Positions 8,915 to 17,660 of a DNA stretch of 64,000 nucleotides are shown piece after piece. The DNA is taken from the NCBI GenBank assembly GCA_000156295.1, contig DS999228.1:1-64000 (forward strand), read 5' to 3'. The stretch's first letter is position 1. Each line of letters begins with the position of its first letter. The position numbers were made by a program, and so were the translations under genes. This stretch comes from a marine gamma proteobacterium HTCC2148 (GTDB lineage: Bacteria; Pseudomonadota; Gammaproteobacteria; Pseudomonadales; Halieaceae). Below the pieces are notes generated by a model that saw nothing but the letters and a program-made list of their open reading frames with translations, made no database searches and had not been told where the DNA came from.

Positions 8915-10438
8915 TCAGACTGGAATGTATTTGAGGGAGAAAGGAGCCCAGATGCCGCGCCACGGCTGGGATTCTTCCAGCTCATAGGCAAGCTCATAAA
9001 GGAGCCGCTCAGCACCCTTGGCGGCGATGAAGTGGGAGCCAATCGGGATCCCCGTCGAACGGCTTCTCCCCAAGGGCACCGACATCGCCGGGCACCCCGA
9101 GAAATTGACTGGAGCGGTGTATTTCAATCGGGCCGCTGAATACTGCGCCAGCTCGTCGGACCATAATTCCTGGGGGGTGTGTTCATACAGAGGTGGGGCA
9201 ACCACGGGCGCCACAGGGGCAAGCAACACATCGATGTCGTTGAACACATTCTCAAATACCGCCTCCAGTGTAGCGAGATAGTCTCGACCCTGAGCGATGT
9301 CCTTCTCATTGTATGCGGCTGATGAAAGAATGTTCGATGCAAGGAGTGGAGTCAGAAGCCCCGATTCCATAAGAGGCTTGCCTGATACAGTCTCGACGGT
9401 CTTCTTCAGCGCACCGACTTTTCCGGCGAAGAACTTTATATACGCATCCGCCATTGCCTCGGAGTCAACTGGCCACGGCGTTTCCTCGACGGTATGGCCG
9501 AGGCTTTCGAGCAGCAGCCCCGCCCTCTGCTGGGCATCCAATACCTCCGGTTCAGAGTTCATCAGGGCTCCATCCGGGCTCACCAAGCCCACCCTCAGCC
9601 GCTGCCTCGAGCTGCCCTGCACGAAACCCACAGGCTGATACACCTTGCCGGAAAGGTCTTCGGTTTCGGCGAATGCAGCGGCGCTATCCCGAACGGTGCG
9701 GGTGAGCACATGGTTTGTCTTCGCGATGTCGTGTCCTCCCCCAACCTCGCCCGAGCGCATCCGAAACCGGCTCGGCTTCATTCCCAAGATCCCGGTAGCG
9801 GAAGGAGGAAGTCGATTGGAGCCGGCGCCATCGGTCCCATGAGCAATCGGTACCGCACCGGAAGCCACCGCCACCGCAGAGCCCCCACTCGAGGAGAAGA
9901 CCGAATGGTCCAGGCTCCATGGGTTCCGAGTCGCACCAAAGACCTCGTTATTCGTAATGATGAAACTCGCCATTTCTGGGACGTTCGTTTGTCCAAAAAT
10001 GTTTAACCCCGCCTGCTCCAACGCGTCTACATATGCCACGTTGCGTGCGGGTCGGTTCTCCAGCATCAACCGCGATCCATCGGTCCGTCGCAAGCCGCCA
10101 ATGTCGATCAAATCCTTCATCAAAATCGGAACTCCGGCGAAGCGCGTGTCGAGGGGGATCGTCCCCGCCGCTTTTCTGGCTCGATCAAAGGCCTCGTTGG
10201 TCATGAAGTTGAGAACGGGGTTCATCACCTCCACCCGGCGGATAAAAATCTCAAGGAGCTCTAGCTGGGAGATCTCACCCGCGTGCAAAAGTGCCGCGAG
10301 TCCCAGCGCATCCTCCTCAATGAGCGGGTCATGCTTCAGGCCCTGGGCGAATGCCCACCCTGCCGATAAACCGGTAAAGCCTGCGGCGGCTGCGAATATG
10401 GAGTCCTTGAGGAACTCTCTTCGATGGATGTTTGACAT
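8915..10438 (-). CDS. amidase-signature hydrolase with Tat-type signal
   Basis: Hydrolyses an amide, probably outside the cytoplasm; substrate unknown. 507 residues from the ATG at 10438, chosen over the one five codons upstream because GGAG lies 6 bases before it. The N-terminus MSNIHRREFLKDS followed by an Ala/Gly-rich stretch is a twin-arginine signal. The Ser-cisSer-Lys triad is visible: Lys108 (PILMKDL), the SSSGGS loop at 182-187 and nucleophile Ser207 (DGAGSNRLP). The usual GGSSGGS is altered to FSSSGGS and G-G-S-x-R to A-G-S-N-R, so specificity may differ. It is last in the minus-strand block with CoA ligase, crotonase and symporter, after a 75-bp gap, which suggests it releases the acid that the CoA ligase activates. 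Confidence 0.88.
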   Translation of the reverse strand: MSNIHRREFLKDSIFAAAAGFTGLSAGWAFAQGLKHDPLIEEDALGLAALLHAGEISQLELLEIFIRRVEVMNPVLNFMTNEAFDRARKAAGTIPLDTRFAGVPILMKDLIDIGGLRRTDGSRLMLENRPARNVAYVDALEQAGLNIFGQTNVPEMASFIITNNEVFGATRNPWSLDHSVFSSSGGSAVAVASGAVPIAHGTDGAGSNRLPPSATGILGMKPSRFRMRSGEVGGGHDIAKTNHVLTRTVRDSAAAFAETEDLSGKVYQPVGFVQGSSRQRLRVGLVSPDGALMNSEPEVLDAQQRAGLLLESLGHTVEETPWPVDSEAMADAYIKFFAGKVGALKKTVETVSGKPLMESGLLTPLLASNILSSAAYNEKDIAQGRDYLATLEAVFENVFNDIDVLLAPVAPVVAPPLYEHTPQELWSDELAQYSAARLKYTAPVNFSGCPAMSVPLGRSRSTGIPIGSHFIAAKGAERLLYELAYELEESQPWRGIWAPFSLKYIPV

Positions 10439-10513
10439 GGGAAACTCCAGCATAATTTCGTTCCCGGTTACGTTAGATTGCTATCACGATCGCATTGTCG
10501 TAATTAAAAATCA

Positions 10514-12133
10514 CTATTGCGCCTGCGCGTCCCAGGCACCTGCGCGCAGGTCACCTGCCTCTGCTACCAGCTTCGCCTTGGCCACCTTCTGAGAGGGTGT
10601 GTAGGGAAAGGTTGTCACATATTCGATGAACCGCGGAATCTTGTACTCCGCCAGGCGTTCCTTCGCACCCTCAAGTACTTTTCCCGGCGGTAGGGATTGC
10701 GGAGTCTGCCCTTCTTCGAGCAGCAGGTAGGCCTTAACTTCCTCACCCCGGTAATCATCAGGCACCGGCACCACTGCAACCTGTTGCACACCGTCTACCA
10801 TGGTGAGAGCTTGCTCGACTTCCAGCGCTGATATATTTTCGCTGGAGCGACGAATCATGTCCTTGATGCGGCCGACAATTTGGTAATAACCCTTTGCATT
10901 GCGGACAAACAGGTCGCCAGTGCGGAACCAGTCGCCCTCGAAGGCCTCCGCGGTAGCTTCAGGCTTATTGTAATAACCCAATAGAATGCCATCCCCGCGC
11001 ACCCACAATTCACCCGGCTCGTTGGTTTCGCAATCCACTTTGTCCTCGCGCACTATCCGGCATTGCCTGAATGGCCCCGGAACGCCGCAGCAGGCATCCA
11101 GATCAGCATCGCTGACTTCCTCGGGCATAATCAGGGCGGCGCCAACTTCAGTCATACCGTAGCCGTCGGTGGCCACGCATTCGAAGCGGCGGCGAATGTT
11201 GCGAATACCTTCAGCACCCGCCGCTACCGCCAGAATTTTTTGCAGGCAGGTATCTTTATCGGATTCTTCTCCCTTCTCTCCAACGATTGGCCGTGGGAAA
11301 AGCGTCATATTGATATTGTGGGTCTTCACCCGCTCCACGAAAAGACTGGCAGAGAGTTTTTCCGGGACATGCAGGCGCGCGCCGCAGTAAAGCGCTGATA
11401 CTGTTTGCCACTGAGGGTCCAGATAAAAGTAAGCGTGGTCCGCCATGATATTGTCGAGCTGGTGATCGAACAGTGCTAGTGGCGTACACCCGAATACAAT
11501 CCAGGAGCGCTGGCTAAGCATGCATCCCTTAGGCAAGCCGGTTGAACCAGAGGTGTACTGAATACTTAGCAGGTCAGCAGAAGAGATAGACCAATCCGGC
11601 CTGTAATCGGGGCTACCGGCGTCCGCCAGAGATTGCCAGTGAGGGTGGCCGGCCACCGCTTCATCAGCAACGAGTATTATATTGTCATCAGATAATAGCG
11701 CCTGACGGGCTTCCATCGCATCAATCACCGGCAGAAACTGAGGCGTGGTAAGAACAAATTCAGCTTCCGCATCGTTGAACTGGTAATCCAGTTCCTTCGA
11801 GGTAAAACGGTGGTTGACTGCGATCTGCACTGCACCCAACACCCCAAGGGCGAGCCAGGTGAGAGGAAACTCGATCAAGTTGGGCAGCATCACCGCCACG
11901 TGGCTGCCCTTGCCTACTCCGATATCCTGCAAGCCATCCGCCAAGCGGTAGACCGCATCCCGGACTTCACTGGCATTCAGACTGCGACCCTGGTCAAAAA
12001 AATTGAGACCGCCACCATCTGGGTTGACCTCAATAGCGCGCTCCAAGAGTTGGCGAAAATCCGCCGGGAAATCATTGTCCTGCTCTATCGCACTGACTCG
12101 CCGTTGAAACTTTTCCAGTACGCTGTCACTCAT
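10514..12133 (-). CDS. AMP-forming acyl-CoA ligase (CaiC/FadD-like)
   Basis: Activates a carboxylic acid to its CoA thioester with ATP. 539 residues of the ANL superfamily: P-loop-like YTSGSTGLPKG near residue 190, YGMTE around 300-305, the hinge RTGDLF and the A10-type Lys motif near the C-terminus (YTPSQKVAKAKL). Overall form resembles crotonobetaine/carnitine-CoA ligases. The ATG overlaps the end of the upstream crotonase gene by 8 bp, implying translational coupling. The acid cannot be read from sequence. Confidence 0.88.
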   Translation of the reverse strand: MSDSVLEKFQRRVSAIEQDNDFPADFRQLLERAIEVNPDGGGLNFFDQGRSLNASEVRDAVYRLADGLQDIGVGKGSHVAVMLPNLIEFPLTWLALGVLGAVQIAVNHRFTSKELDYQFNDAEAEFVLTTPQFLPVIDAMEARQALLSDDNIILVADEAVAGHPHWQSLADAGSPDYRPDWSISSADLLSIQYTSGSTGLPKGCMLSQRSWIVFGCTPLALFDHQLDNIMADHAYFYLDPQWQTVSALYCGARLHVPEKLSASLFVERVKTHNINMTLFPRPIVGEKGEESDKDTCLQKILAVAAGAEGIRNIRRRFECVATDGYGMTEVGAALIMPEEVSDADLDACCGVPGPFRQCRIVREDKVDCETNEPGELWVRGDGILLGYYNKPEATAEAFEGDWFRTGDLFVRNAKGYYQIVGRIKDMIRRSSENISALEVEQALTMVDGVQQVAVVPVPDDYRGEEVKAYLLLEEGQTPQSLPPGKVLEGAKERLAEYKIPRFIEYVTTFPYTPSQKVAKAKLVAEAGDLRAGAWDAQAQ

Positions 12134-12893
12134 CCCCCTCTTCCTCCTTCTGTTTCTTCATGGCGGCGATGGCCTGCTTGCCTGTATCAGCGTTGTCGCC
12201 GAGTATCTTGCGTGACAGCCAGTACTGTTGATCTGCGTAATGCATGGCGTCCGCGCGTGACAGTTCCATACCACGGTGCAGGCAATCCAATTCGGTTTGT
12301 ACCGCTTGTCGCGGGTGACGCGCGATCAGGGCGGCTACTTGCATGGCTCGCGCAAGGGTCTGCTCGTCGGGCACCACTTCGTTGACCAGGCGCATCGCGA
12401 TGGCCTGTTGTGCACCGATCTTTTCCCCGGTCAGGGCAAGATAAGCCGCATCAACCGGAGCAACATGCAGCCCGAGGCGGGTAGCGCCGCTGATGCCGCC
12501 CATACCGTAAGCAATTTCAGGCGCACCGGTCTGCAAGCTCTCCCCAGCAATGCGAATATCCGCCATCACGGTAAGTGCGAGAAACCCACCTCCCAGCGCG
12601 TAACCATTAGCGGCGGCGACCATAGGCTTGGCACGCCGGCGAGCCCACAGCAAACGATCCCAGCGGGTTGCCGTTTGCGCCCAGGCCTCGGTGCGAATTT
12701 CTTTGAGATCGTCGCCGGCGCAAAAATTTTCCCCTAACCCCGTGATCACACCCACAGTGACTTCATCATCCTGCTCGAATTCTAGCAGGTGATGGTAGAA
12801 CTGTTTCCATAGCTCCATATTGCCCAGATTAAGACGACCGTTGTCGAAGGTGAAAACGCCGATACCATCGGCGGGTGAGTATTGCATAGGCAT
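12126..12893 (-). CDS. enoyl-CoA hydratase/isomerase (crotonase) family protein
   Basis: Acts on a CoA thioester, probably the product of the overlapping CoA ligase. 255 residues from the ATG at 12893 (MPMQYSPADG); a TTG seven codons upstream is less likely because AAAGGAGA lies ideally before the ATG. Oxyanion-hole segments are present: FCAGDDLKE (about residues 59-67) and ANGYALGGGFLAL (about 98-110). Of the two usual acidic residues, an Asp/Glu pair after the second motif is not obvious, so it may be an isomerase, hydrolase or decarboxylase rather than a hydratase. Confidence 0.87.
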   Translation of the reverse strand: MPMQYSPADGIGVFTFDNGRLNLGNMELWKQFYHHLLEFEQDDEVTVGVITGLGENFCAGDDLKEIRTEAWAQTATRWDRLLWARRRAKPMVAAANGYALGGGFLALTVMADIRIAGESLQTGAPEIAYGMGGISGATRLGLHVAPVDAAYLALTGEKIGAQQAIAMRLVNEVVPDEQTLARAMQVAALIARHPRQAVQTELDCLHRGMELSRADAMHYADQQYWLSRKILGDNADTGKQAIAAMKKQKEEEGDE

Positions 12894-12915
12894 TAAAACT
12901 GTCTCCTTTACCAAT

Positions 12916-14343
12916 TCACTGGCGAGCCAACGCCGGCGAAGTCGCCGTGTCAGCCGACCAGGTGAATTTACAAACGATGAAATAAATAACGACGCCCAGA
13001 CCCAAACCCACGAGAATCGGTTGCACAGGCGGAGTAATGCCCAATCCGAATTGCATTAATTGCAGGCCGAGGAAAGATCCCGCGCCCAGCGCTGTGGCAC
13101 AGACTGCGCCAATCGTGGTCGCGTGGCGATAGAAAATTGCCCCCATCACTGGCATAAACAAGCCGGAAACGAATATGCCAAGGGCCATGAAGTTCACTTC
13201 AAATAACGGGATTCGCAGCAGCGCGAAGAACACGCTCACGATACCGATGACAAGAATGACAAGGCGACTGATGAGCAACAGGGTCTTGTCCTGAGTGCCA
13301 GGGCGCAGGACACGCACGATATCCCAACTGACAGTAGTGCCGCAAATTAACAGCATACTGTCGCCAGTGGACATGATCAGGGCGATAATCGCCGCTAGGC
13401 AAATGCCCTTCAGTACAGGCGGCATGTAATCGACAATCATCTGCGGGATAGCCAGGTCTGCTTCCGACAAGCCCGGATAGAGATTAAACGCCACCACCCC
13501 CAGGCCAACCACCAAAACACTCCAGAAGCCGAAGAATCCGGCAGTGAGAAACATAGCAGGACGCAAATCCTCAGCGCATTTCGCTGCAGCGATACGCTGC
13601 CAAACGCTGGGATCGATCAATACTATGGCGGTGAACACCGGAAAAAATGACAGCGTATAGGCCAAGTCCAGCCCCCCCAGCCAGCCCTCTACCGGTGATA
13701 CCAACACCGCCTTCAATGCATCGAGGTCACCGACCTCAAACAACAGCAGCAAGGGCAGCATAATACCGATACCGAGGAACATGATACCGACCTGCATCAG
13801 GTCGGTGAACGCCACGGCAAGCAGGCCACCTAACAGGGTATACACTACGATCACCAGAGCGGCGATTACCACCGCGCCGGTAAAGCTAATGCCTAGATCC
13901 GGCAAAAACTGGGTGACGATCAGTCCGCATGCTGAGAGTTGGATGCCCACAACCGGGATCGCCGTCAACAGCAGAATCACAGCTCCCACGACGCGCATCG
14001 TCTTGCCGTAACGACGCTGCAGAACATCGGGCATGCTATCGATATTGGCAGCCCGCAGGCGTGAGGCGAAAAAAGCCATTAGCACATACCCCAGCATATA
14101 GGCGATGCTGGCATAGAGCACGGCAAAGCCGGCCTCATAGGCCTTGCCCGCCTTACCCATGGTGGCAGCTGCTCCGATGGTGGTACCGATGAGAGTGCCG
14201 CACAATACCGGGAACTTCATACTGCGGCCGGCCACCGCGTAATCCGCGCTGCTCTTGATCTTGGTCGACGCGTAAAAACCCACGCCGACAATAACGGCAA
14301 GGTAAATTAGGATGACCAGGCCATCGACGATTTCAATCGCCAC
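12916..14343 (-). CDS. sodium:solute symporter family transporter
   Basis: Inner-membrane uptake protein of the SSS family, 475 residues with about 13 hydrophobic segments. The start is GTG with AGAG 8 bases upstream. The first helix ILIYLAVIVGVGFYAS and the GRSMKFPVLCGTLIGTTIGAAATMGKAGKAYEAG region are typical of SSS carriers; the ALIMSTGDSMLLICGT segment is the conserved sodium-site helix. It is first in the block with crotonase, CoA ligase and amidase, and so likely imports their substrate. Expression is probably controlled by the divergent LysR gene at 14781. Confidence 0.9.
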   Translation of the reverse strand: MAIEIVDGLVILIYLAVIVGVGFYASTKIKSSADYAVAGRSMKFPVLCGTLIGTTIGAAATMGKAGKAYEAGFAVLYASIAYMLGYVLMAFFASRLRAANIDSMPDVLQRRYGKTMRVVGAVILLLTAIPVVGIQLSACGLIVTQFLPDLGISFTGAVVIAALVIVVYTLLGGLLAVAFTDLMQVGIMFLGIGIMLPLLLLFEVGDLDALKAVLVSPVEGWLGGLDLAYTLSFFPVFTAIVLIDPSVWQRIAAAKCAEDLRPAMFLTAGFFGFWSVLVVGLGVVAFNLYPGLSEADLAIPQMIVDYMPPVLKGICLAAIIALIMSTGDSMLLICGTTVSWDIVRVLRPGTQDKTLLLISRLVILVIGIVSVFFALLRIPLFEVNFMALGIFVSGLFMPVMGAIFYRHATTIGAVCATALGAGSFLGLQLMQFGLGITPPVQPILVGLGLGVVIYFIVCKFTWSADTATSPALARQ

Positions 14344-14397
14344 AATTATTACTCTTTAAAATCATCTTCGGCATATTTGAATGTTTCTCGCTCACGA

Positions 14398-14610
14398 CTA
14401 TGTCAGGACAAGTAGGTGGCAGAGTACAGCACCCGGCGCGGCCATGAACATACTGCCGACAGGCAGGCCGCTCGCAGTGGAATGAAATACCGCCGCCGGC
14501 ATGTCTACCAGTATCGTGCCCTCCAGTGCCTGGGCGCTAACGAGAGCTGATGCACCCGCGGTTAAGGCCATTAGGGCTGGGGCGATTATATTTCTCTCGT
14601 AGTTTTGCAT
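14398..14610 (-). CDS. small exported protein or truncated receptor start
   Basis: 70 residues from the ATG at 14610, which has a strong GGGAGG ribosome site 5 bases upstream. The N-terminus MQNYERNIIAPALMALTAGASALVSAQALE is a good Sec signal peptide. The mature part of about 40 residues (EGTILVDMPAAVFHSTASGLP and a hydrophobic tail) is not a family I recognise. Its start resembles those of TonB-dependent receptors (signal, then AQALE), so it may be the stump of a decayed receptor gene. It precedes the symporter on the same strand and is divergent from the LysR gene. Confidence 0.5.
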   Translation of the reverse strand: MQNYERNIIAPALMALTAGASALVSAQALEGTILVDMPAAVFHSTASGLPVGSMFMAAPGAVLCHLLVLT

Positions 14611-14717
14611 AGTGCCCTCCCGAGGCGGTTTATTATTAGAAATTGACAGCAAATCCATTGCTGCCCTATTCAGTAAGCTTGCACCGTAGCAGTTGACCTA
14701 TAGTTTATTAAATTTAT

Positions 14718-14734
14718 TATCTGTATCTATGATA
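14718..14734. promoter_or_regulatory. probable LysR-type operator (TATC-N9-GATA)
   Basis: A palindrome TATC-N9-GATA, containing the ATC-N9-GAT form typical of LysR-family sites, lies in the AT-rich gap between the small exported ORF and the LysR gene, about 47 bp before the latter's GTG. Position and form fit autoregulation plus control of the divergent symporter block. Confidence 0.5.
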
Positions 14735-14780
14735 TAAATAATTTAAATATCATGCTCTAATCTAAATAGAATGGTGAACC

Positions 14781-15692
14781 GTGAACTTACGCAGTGTTGA
14801 TCTCAATTTATTGACAGTTTTTGATGCAGTGATCACCGAAGGCAGCGTCACCCGTGCGGCTGAGAAAATTGGCATGAGCCAGCCCGCGATGAGTATTGCC
14901 TTGACCCGTTTTCGCCACATCGCCAAGGATGAACTGTTTGAAAGAACTGGCAGGGGATTACGACCTACACCCCGGGCCCTGGAACTGGCCGCACCGATAC
15001 GTCGCGCGCTGGATATTGTCACCGATGCACTAGAGCATGGCACCGACTTCGACATGAGTCGCAGCGACCGTTCCTTTAGCGTCGTGTTATCCGGAATTGG
15101 CGAAATAGTGATGCTGCCGACCCTGATGCGCAGGCTTGAGTCAACCGGATCGAGAATAAACATAAACACACGCCACGTTGCACACGGTGACATGCTAAAA
15201 GAAATGCACTTCGGCAATGTCGATCTCTATATGTGGATAGTACCGATTGAATCCAGCGAGATCATCTGCACACAGATTGGCAATACTAGCGAGGTGTGCC
15301 TGGTAAGAGCGGACCATCCATACGTAGGCGACAGCCTATCAGTGAACGAATTTGCCGCGTTGCGTCACGTTACCTTCCATATGCCGGGCACCTACGGACC
15401 CAGTATTATCGATCGAGAACTATGGCGCCTTGGCTTGAAGCGCGAGCATAGCATGTCGGTACACAGCTACTTCGACGCCCCGCGCGTGCTCTCACAGACT
15501 GATATGGTATGCACCATGCCCAGGGTTCTGGGACGGCATTTCGCGCGTGTGCACGGACTGAAAATGGTGCGCTCCCCCCTGCAACTTGAGTTTCCTGTAT
15601 TCATGCTTTGGCCAAAAGCAGCAGAAAAGGACAAGGGACATCAATGGTTACGCGAAACGCTAATCGATATTTTCAAACAGGAGGAAGCATAA
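14781..15692 (+). CDS. LysR-family transcriptional regulator
   Basis: 303 residues starting at GTG (MNLRSVDLNLLTVFDAVITEG). The N-terminal winged helix-turn-helix (about residues 6-65) is typical: GSVTRAAEKIGMSQPAMSIALTRFR, followed by the linker helix. The C-terminal part is a periplasmic-binding-like effector domain of the NodD/PcpR-like branch (LSVNEFAALRHVTF; FDAPRVLSQTDMVCTMPR). It is divergent from the symporter-crotonase-ligase-amidase block and is presumably its regulator, with an ATC-N9-GAT site in between. Effector unknown. Confidence 0.92.
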   Translation: MNLRSVDLNLLTVFDAVITEGSVTRAAEKIGMSQPAMSIALTRFRHIAKDELFERTGRGLRPTPRALELAAPIRRALDIVTDALEHGTDFDMSRSDRSFSVVLSGIGEIVMLPTLMRRLESTGSRININTRHVAHGDMLKEMHFGNVDLYMWIVPIESSEIICTQIGNTSEVCLVRADHPYVGDSLSVNEFAALRHVTFHMPGTYGPSIIDRELWRLGLKREHSMSVHSYFDAPRVLSQTDMVCTMPRVLGRHFARVHGLKMVRSPLQLEFPVFMLWPKAAEKDKGHQWLRETLIDIFKQEEA

Positions 15693-15770
15693 CCGGCCCT
15701 TCGATTCCAGAGCGTCAAAGAGTACTGACAAGTTAACATCTGTAGGTGATTAAAATCAGCACCTTTCAAT

Positions 15771-15987
15771 CAAGCTACTGCCCTGCCTCATTCCGTAAAC
15801 GCACTGATCCTGAGATCACGGTAGTGCTTGGCACGTACATTGTGCCTGCCCAAGTTGAAGACGGAAGCATGGGTATCAAGAGTAATCAGCAAACCCACGA
15901 TGGAGTCTAGCCTAATGCCGCCTATGAGTTGAAAGCAGTCAAAGCCCATAAATTGATTCCGATGTCTGCTCCCAGACCAAAGCGGAC
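15771..15987 (+). repeat. 217-bp direct repeat, copy B
   Basis: Second copy of the repeat at 8493-8709, same orientation, about 94 percent identical, ending at the hairpin 15964-15987. The two copies bracket the amidase/ligase/crotonase/symporter/LysR block. It fills most of the gap between the LysR stop and the transposase gene. An apparent 95-residue minus-strand frame here reads out of the IS element and is not considered a gene. Confidence 0.9.
15964..15987 (+). repeat. 24-nt hairpin element, copy 2
   Basis: GTCTGCT, 10-nt loop CCCAGACCAA, AGCGGAC: a 7-bp stem with one wobble pair. It closes repeat copy B and is followed 35 bp later by an inverted copy whose loop carries the IS30 element. 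Confidence 0.7.
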
Positions 15988-16034
15988 GTTTTGGAACATG
16001 GTTTGATCTAAAAGGGCTAATGTCCGCTTTCACC

Positions 16035-17265
16035 TGTGAATTCAATTGATCAACGCAACACCCTGCTATCTTCAAGAGAAAACAGGAGTGTCGCCCTATG
16101 CCTCGAAAGACTCGTCTTCATTACACCGATGAAATGAAATCCTATATCTGGGATCGCTACAAAGCTGGCGATTCTGTCTGGTCGATCGCCAGATCATTTG
16201 ATCGATCCTCGTCGTCTATTCACGGCTACCTGTCACGCACTGGCGGTATTCGACCACCGGAGAGGAAACGAACGAATCGATGCCTGTCGCTATCCGATAG
16301 GGAAGAGATTTCCAGAGGTATCGTCGCCGGTTTATCCATCAGAACGATTGCGTCAGACTTGGGACGAGCTCCCTCGACGATCAGCCGGGAGATAGACAGG
16401 AATGGCGGCTTGGAGGGCTATCGCGCGAGTCAGGCAGACCAGAACGCCTGGGATCGGGCTAAGAGACCTAAAAGCTGTAAACTGGTGCTGAACCGGCCAC
16501 TTTGTCGTCGAGTAGAAGCAAAGCTGAAGCGCAAGTGGTCACCGCAGCAGATCGCTGGCTGGTTAAAGCTAGAGTATGCGGAAGACGATAGGAACCAGGT
16601 GTCGCACGAGACGATCTATCAAAGCCTCTTCATACAAGCACGTGGAGCTTTTAAAAAAGAGTTTCAGGAGTATCTGCGTTCGAAGCGGCATATCCGTCGT
16701 TCCCGCACATCCACCCTCAAAGATGACGGTCTCGGTGGTATCCCGGATGCCGTGTCTATCCGCGAGCGGCCCGCTGCGGTGGAGGATAGAGCCGTTCCCG
16801 GTCATTGGGAAGGCGATCTCATCGAGGGCTCGAACAAGACTTGCATTGCCACGCTGGTCGAGCGGCATTCACGCTACGTGCTGCTGGCAAAGATTGACAA
16901 GAAAGATACTGAGACAGTCATCAATGCTTTAATCAAGCAGGCTAAAAAACTGCCTCGAGAATTATACAAATCCCTGACCTGGGATCGAGGAACAGAGATG
17001 ACGGGCCACAAGCGGTTCACACTGGAAACGGATATCCAGGTGTACTTCTGTGATCCCAAGAGCCCATGGCAAAGAGGTTCGAACGAGAATACCAATCGCC
17101 TGTTAAGGGAGTATTTGCCGAAATACACAGACTTGTCAGTGTACTCCCAATCAGAGCTGAACTGGATAGCCAGGGAGCTCAACGAGCGGCCACGAAAAAC
17201 CCTGGACTACGAAACACCAGCTGCTAGATTTAATGCGTGTGTTGCAGCGACCGGTTGAATTCACA
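16035..17265 (+). mobile_element. IS30-family insertion sequence
   Basis: 1231-bp element with one transposase gene. Terminal inverted repeats both begin TGTGAATTCAA and share CAACAC further in (left from 16035; right, read inwards, from 17265). The flanking CC at 16033-16034 and 17266-17267 fits the 2-3 bp target duplication of IS30 elements. Complete ends and an intact transposase suggest a recent, possibly active copy. Confidence 0.88.
16098..17258 (+). CDS. IS30-family DDE transposase
   Basis: 386 residues, full length for the family. Two N-terminal helix-turn-helix regions recognise the ends: one near residues 22-45 (AGDSVWSIARSFDRSSSSIHGYLS), the other near 78-100 (GLSIRTIASDLGRAPSTISREI), the conserved IS30 HTH. 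The DDE catalytic triad is intact: Asp240 (GHWEGDLI), Asp296 (TWDRGTEM), Glu330 (GSNENTNRLLREYLP). It ends only 7 bp inside the right inverted repeat. No frameshift or stop is seen. Confidence 0.96.
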   Translation: MPRKTRLHYTDEMKSYIWDRYKAGDSVWSIARSFDRSSSSIHGYLSRTGGIRPPERKRTNRCLSLSDREEISRGIVAGLSIRTIASDLGRAPSTISREIDRNGGLEGYRASQADQNAWDRAKRPKSCKLVLNRPLCRRVEAKLKRKWSPQQIAGWLKLEYAEDDRNQVSHETIYQSLFIQARGAFKKEFQEYLRSKRHIRRSRTSTLKDDGLGGIPDAVSIRERPAAVEDRAVPGHWEGDLIEGSNKTCIATLVERHSRYVLLAKIDKKDTETVINALIKQAKKLPRELYKSLTWDRGTEMTGHKRFTLETDIQVYFCDPKSPWQRGSNENTNRLLREYLPKYTDLSVYSQSELNWIARELNERPRKTLDYETPAARFNACVAATG

Positions 17266-17267
17266 CC

Positions 17268-17660
17268 TCAAAGCGGACGCTCATGCTTTGAGTCGACTCT
17301 GAATGACATAGGTACATATCGTATCCCCTTATCGCTCTCTTCAGCTCCATCGTGAGTAAAGCCGTACCGCTCATAGAAGCCAATCGCGTTTATTGACGCT
17401 TTGAGATGCAGTCGATCGTAGCCGGAGCGCGCTATCACAGCGTCTAGTAGTGTACCTCCAACTCCTCTGTTTTGACTTTCGGGGAGAACATACAGCTGGG
17501 CGATATAGTAAGGATCGCGCCACGCAACATAACCTATGATTTGATCGTCGGAAACAGCTTTTACTGCTCGATACTTTGACGCATCTGCGATAGATGAAAT
17601 ATCTGCCGACCGGGCCGATCGCATTGATAGCTGACCTTCGGACGACAAAGTCGGTATCAC
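17268..17660 (-). CDS. GNAT-family N-acetyltransferase, start uncertain or lost
   Basis: Acetyl-CoA-dependent acetyltransferase fold. The visible 130 residues from a GTG at 17660 contain the acetyl-CoA loop ESQNRGVGGTLLDAVI and the C-terminal GFYERYGFTHDGAEE. The frame stays open upstream to about 17735, where it reads a plausible N-terminus (EIQSVIAGDIPEISLLVEQ) but with ATA or ATC in place of a start codon, so the gene may have lost its ATG. The stop lies within the hairpin arm abutting the IS element. Neighbouring single-gene modules share its strand. Substrate unknown. Confidence 0.75.
   Translation of the reverse strand: MIPTLSSEGQLSMRSARSADISSIADASKYRAVKAVSDDQIIGYVAWRDPYYIAQLYVLPESQNRGVGGTLLDAVIARSGYDRLHLKASINAIGFYERYGFTHDGAEESDKGIRYVPMSFRVDSKHERPL

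Larger units (their letters stand above)
16022..17278 (-). repeat. inverted hairpin element split by the IS element
   Basis: Removing the IS and one copy of the CC duplication restores GTCCGCTTT-CACCTC-AAAGCGGAC: 24 nt, the same outer length as the other copies, in inverted orientation (loop TTGAGGTGAA on the minus strand). Left arm is 16022-16030, right arm 17270-17278. The GNAT reading frame stops inside the right arm. Confidence 0.75.

Noticed and set aside
9494-10006. 170-residue plus-strand ORF opposite the amidase gene
   Set aside because: Shadow of the amidase codons; composition rich in Arg/Pro/His and no ribosome site.
15788-16075. 95-residue minus-strand ORF over repeat copy B
   Set aside because: Its start lies inside the IS element and it has no recognisable family. 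Several of the differences between the two repeat copies would change residues, so there is no sign of selection on the protein.
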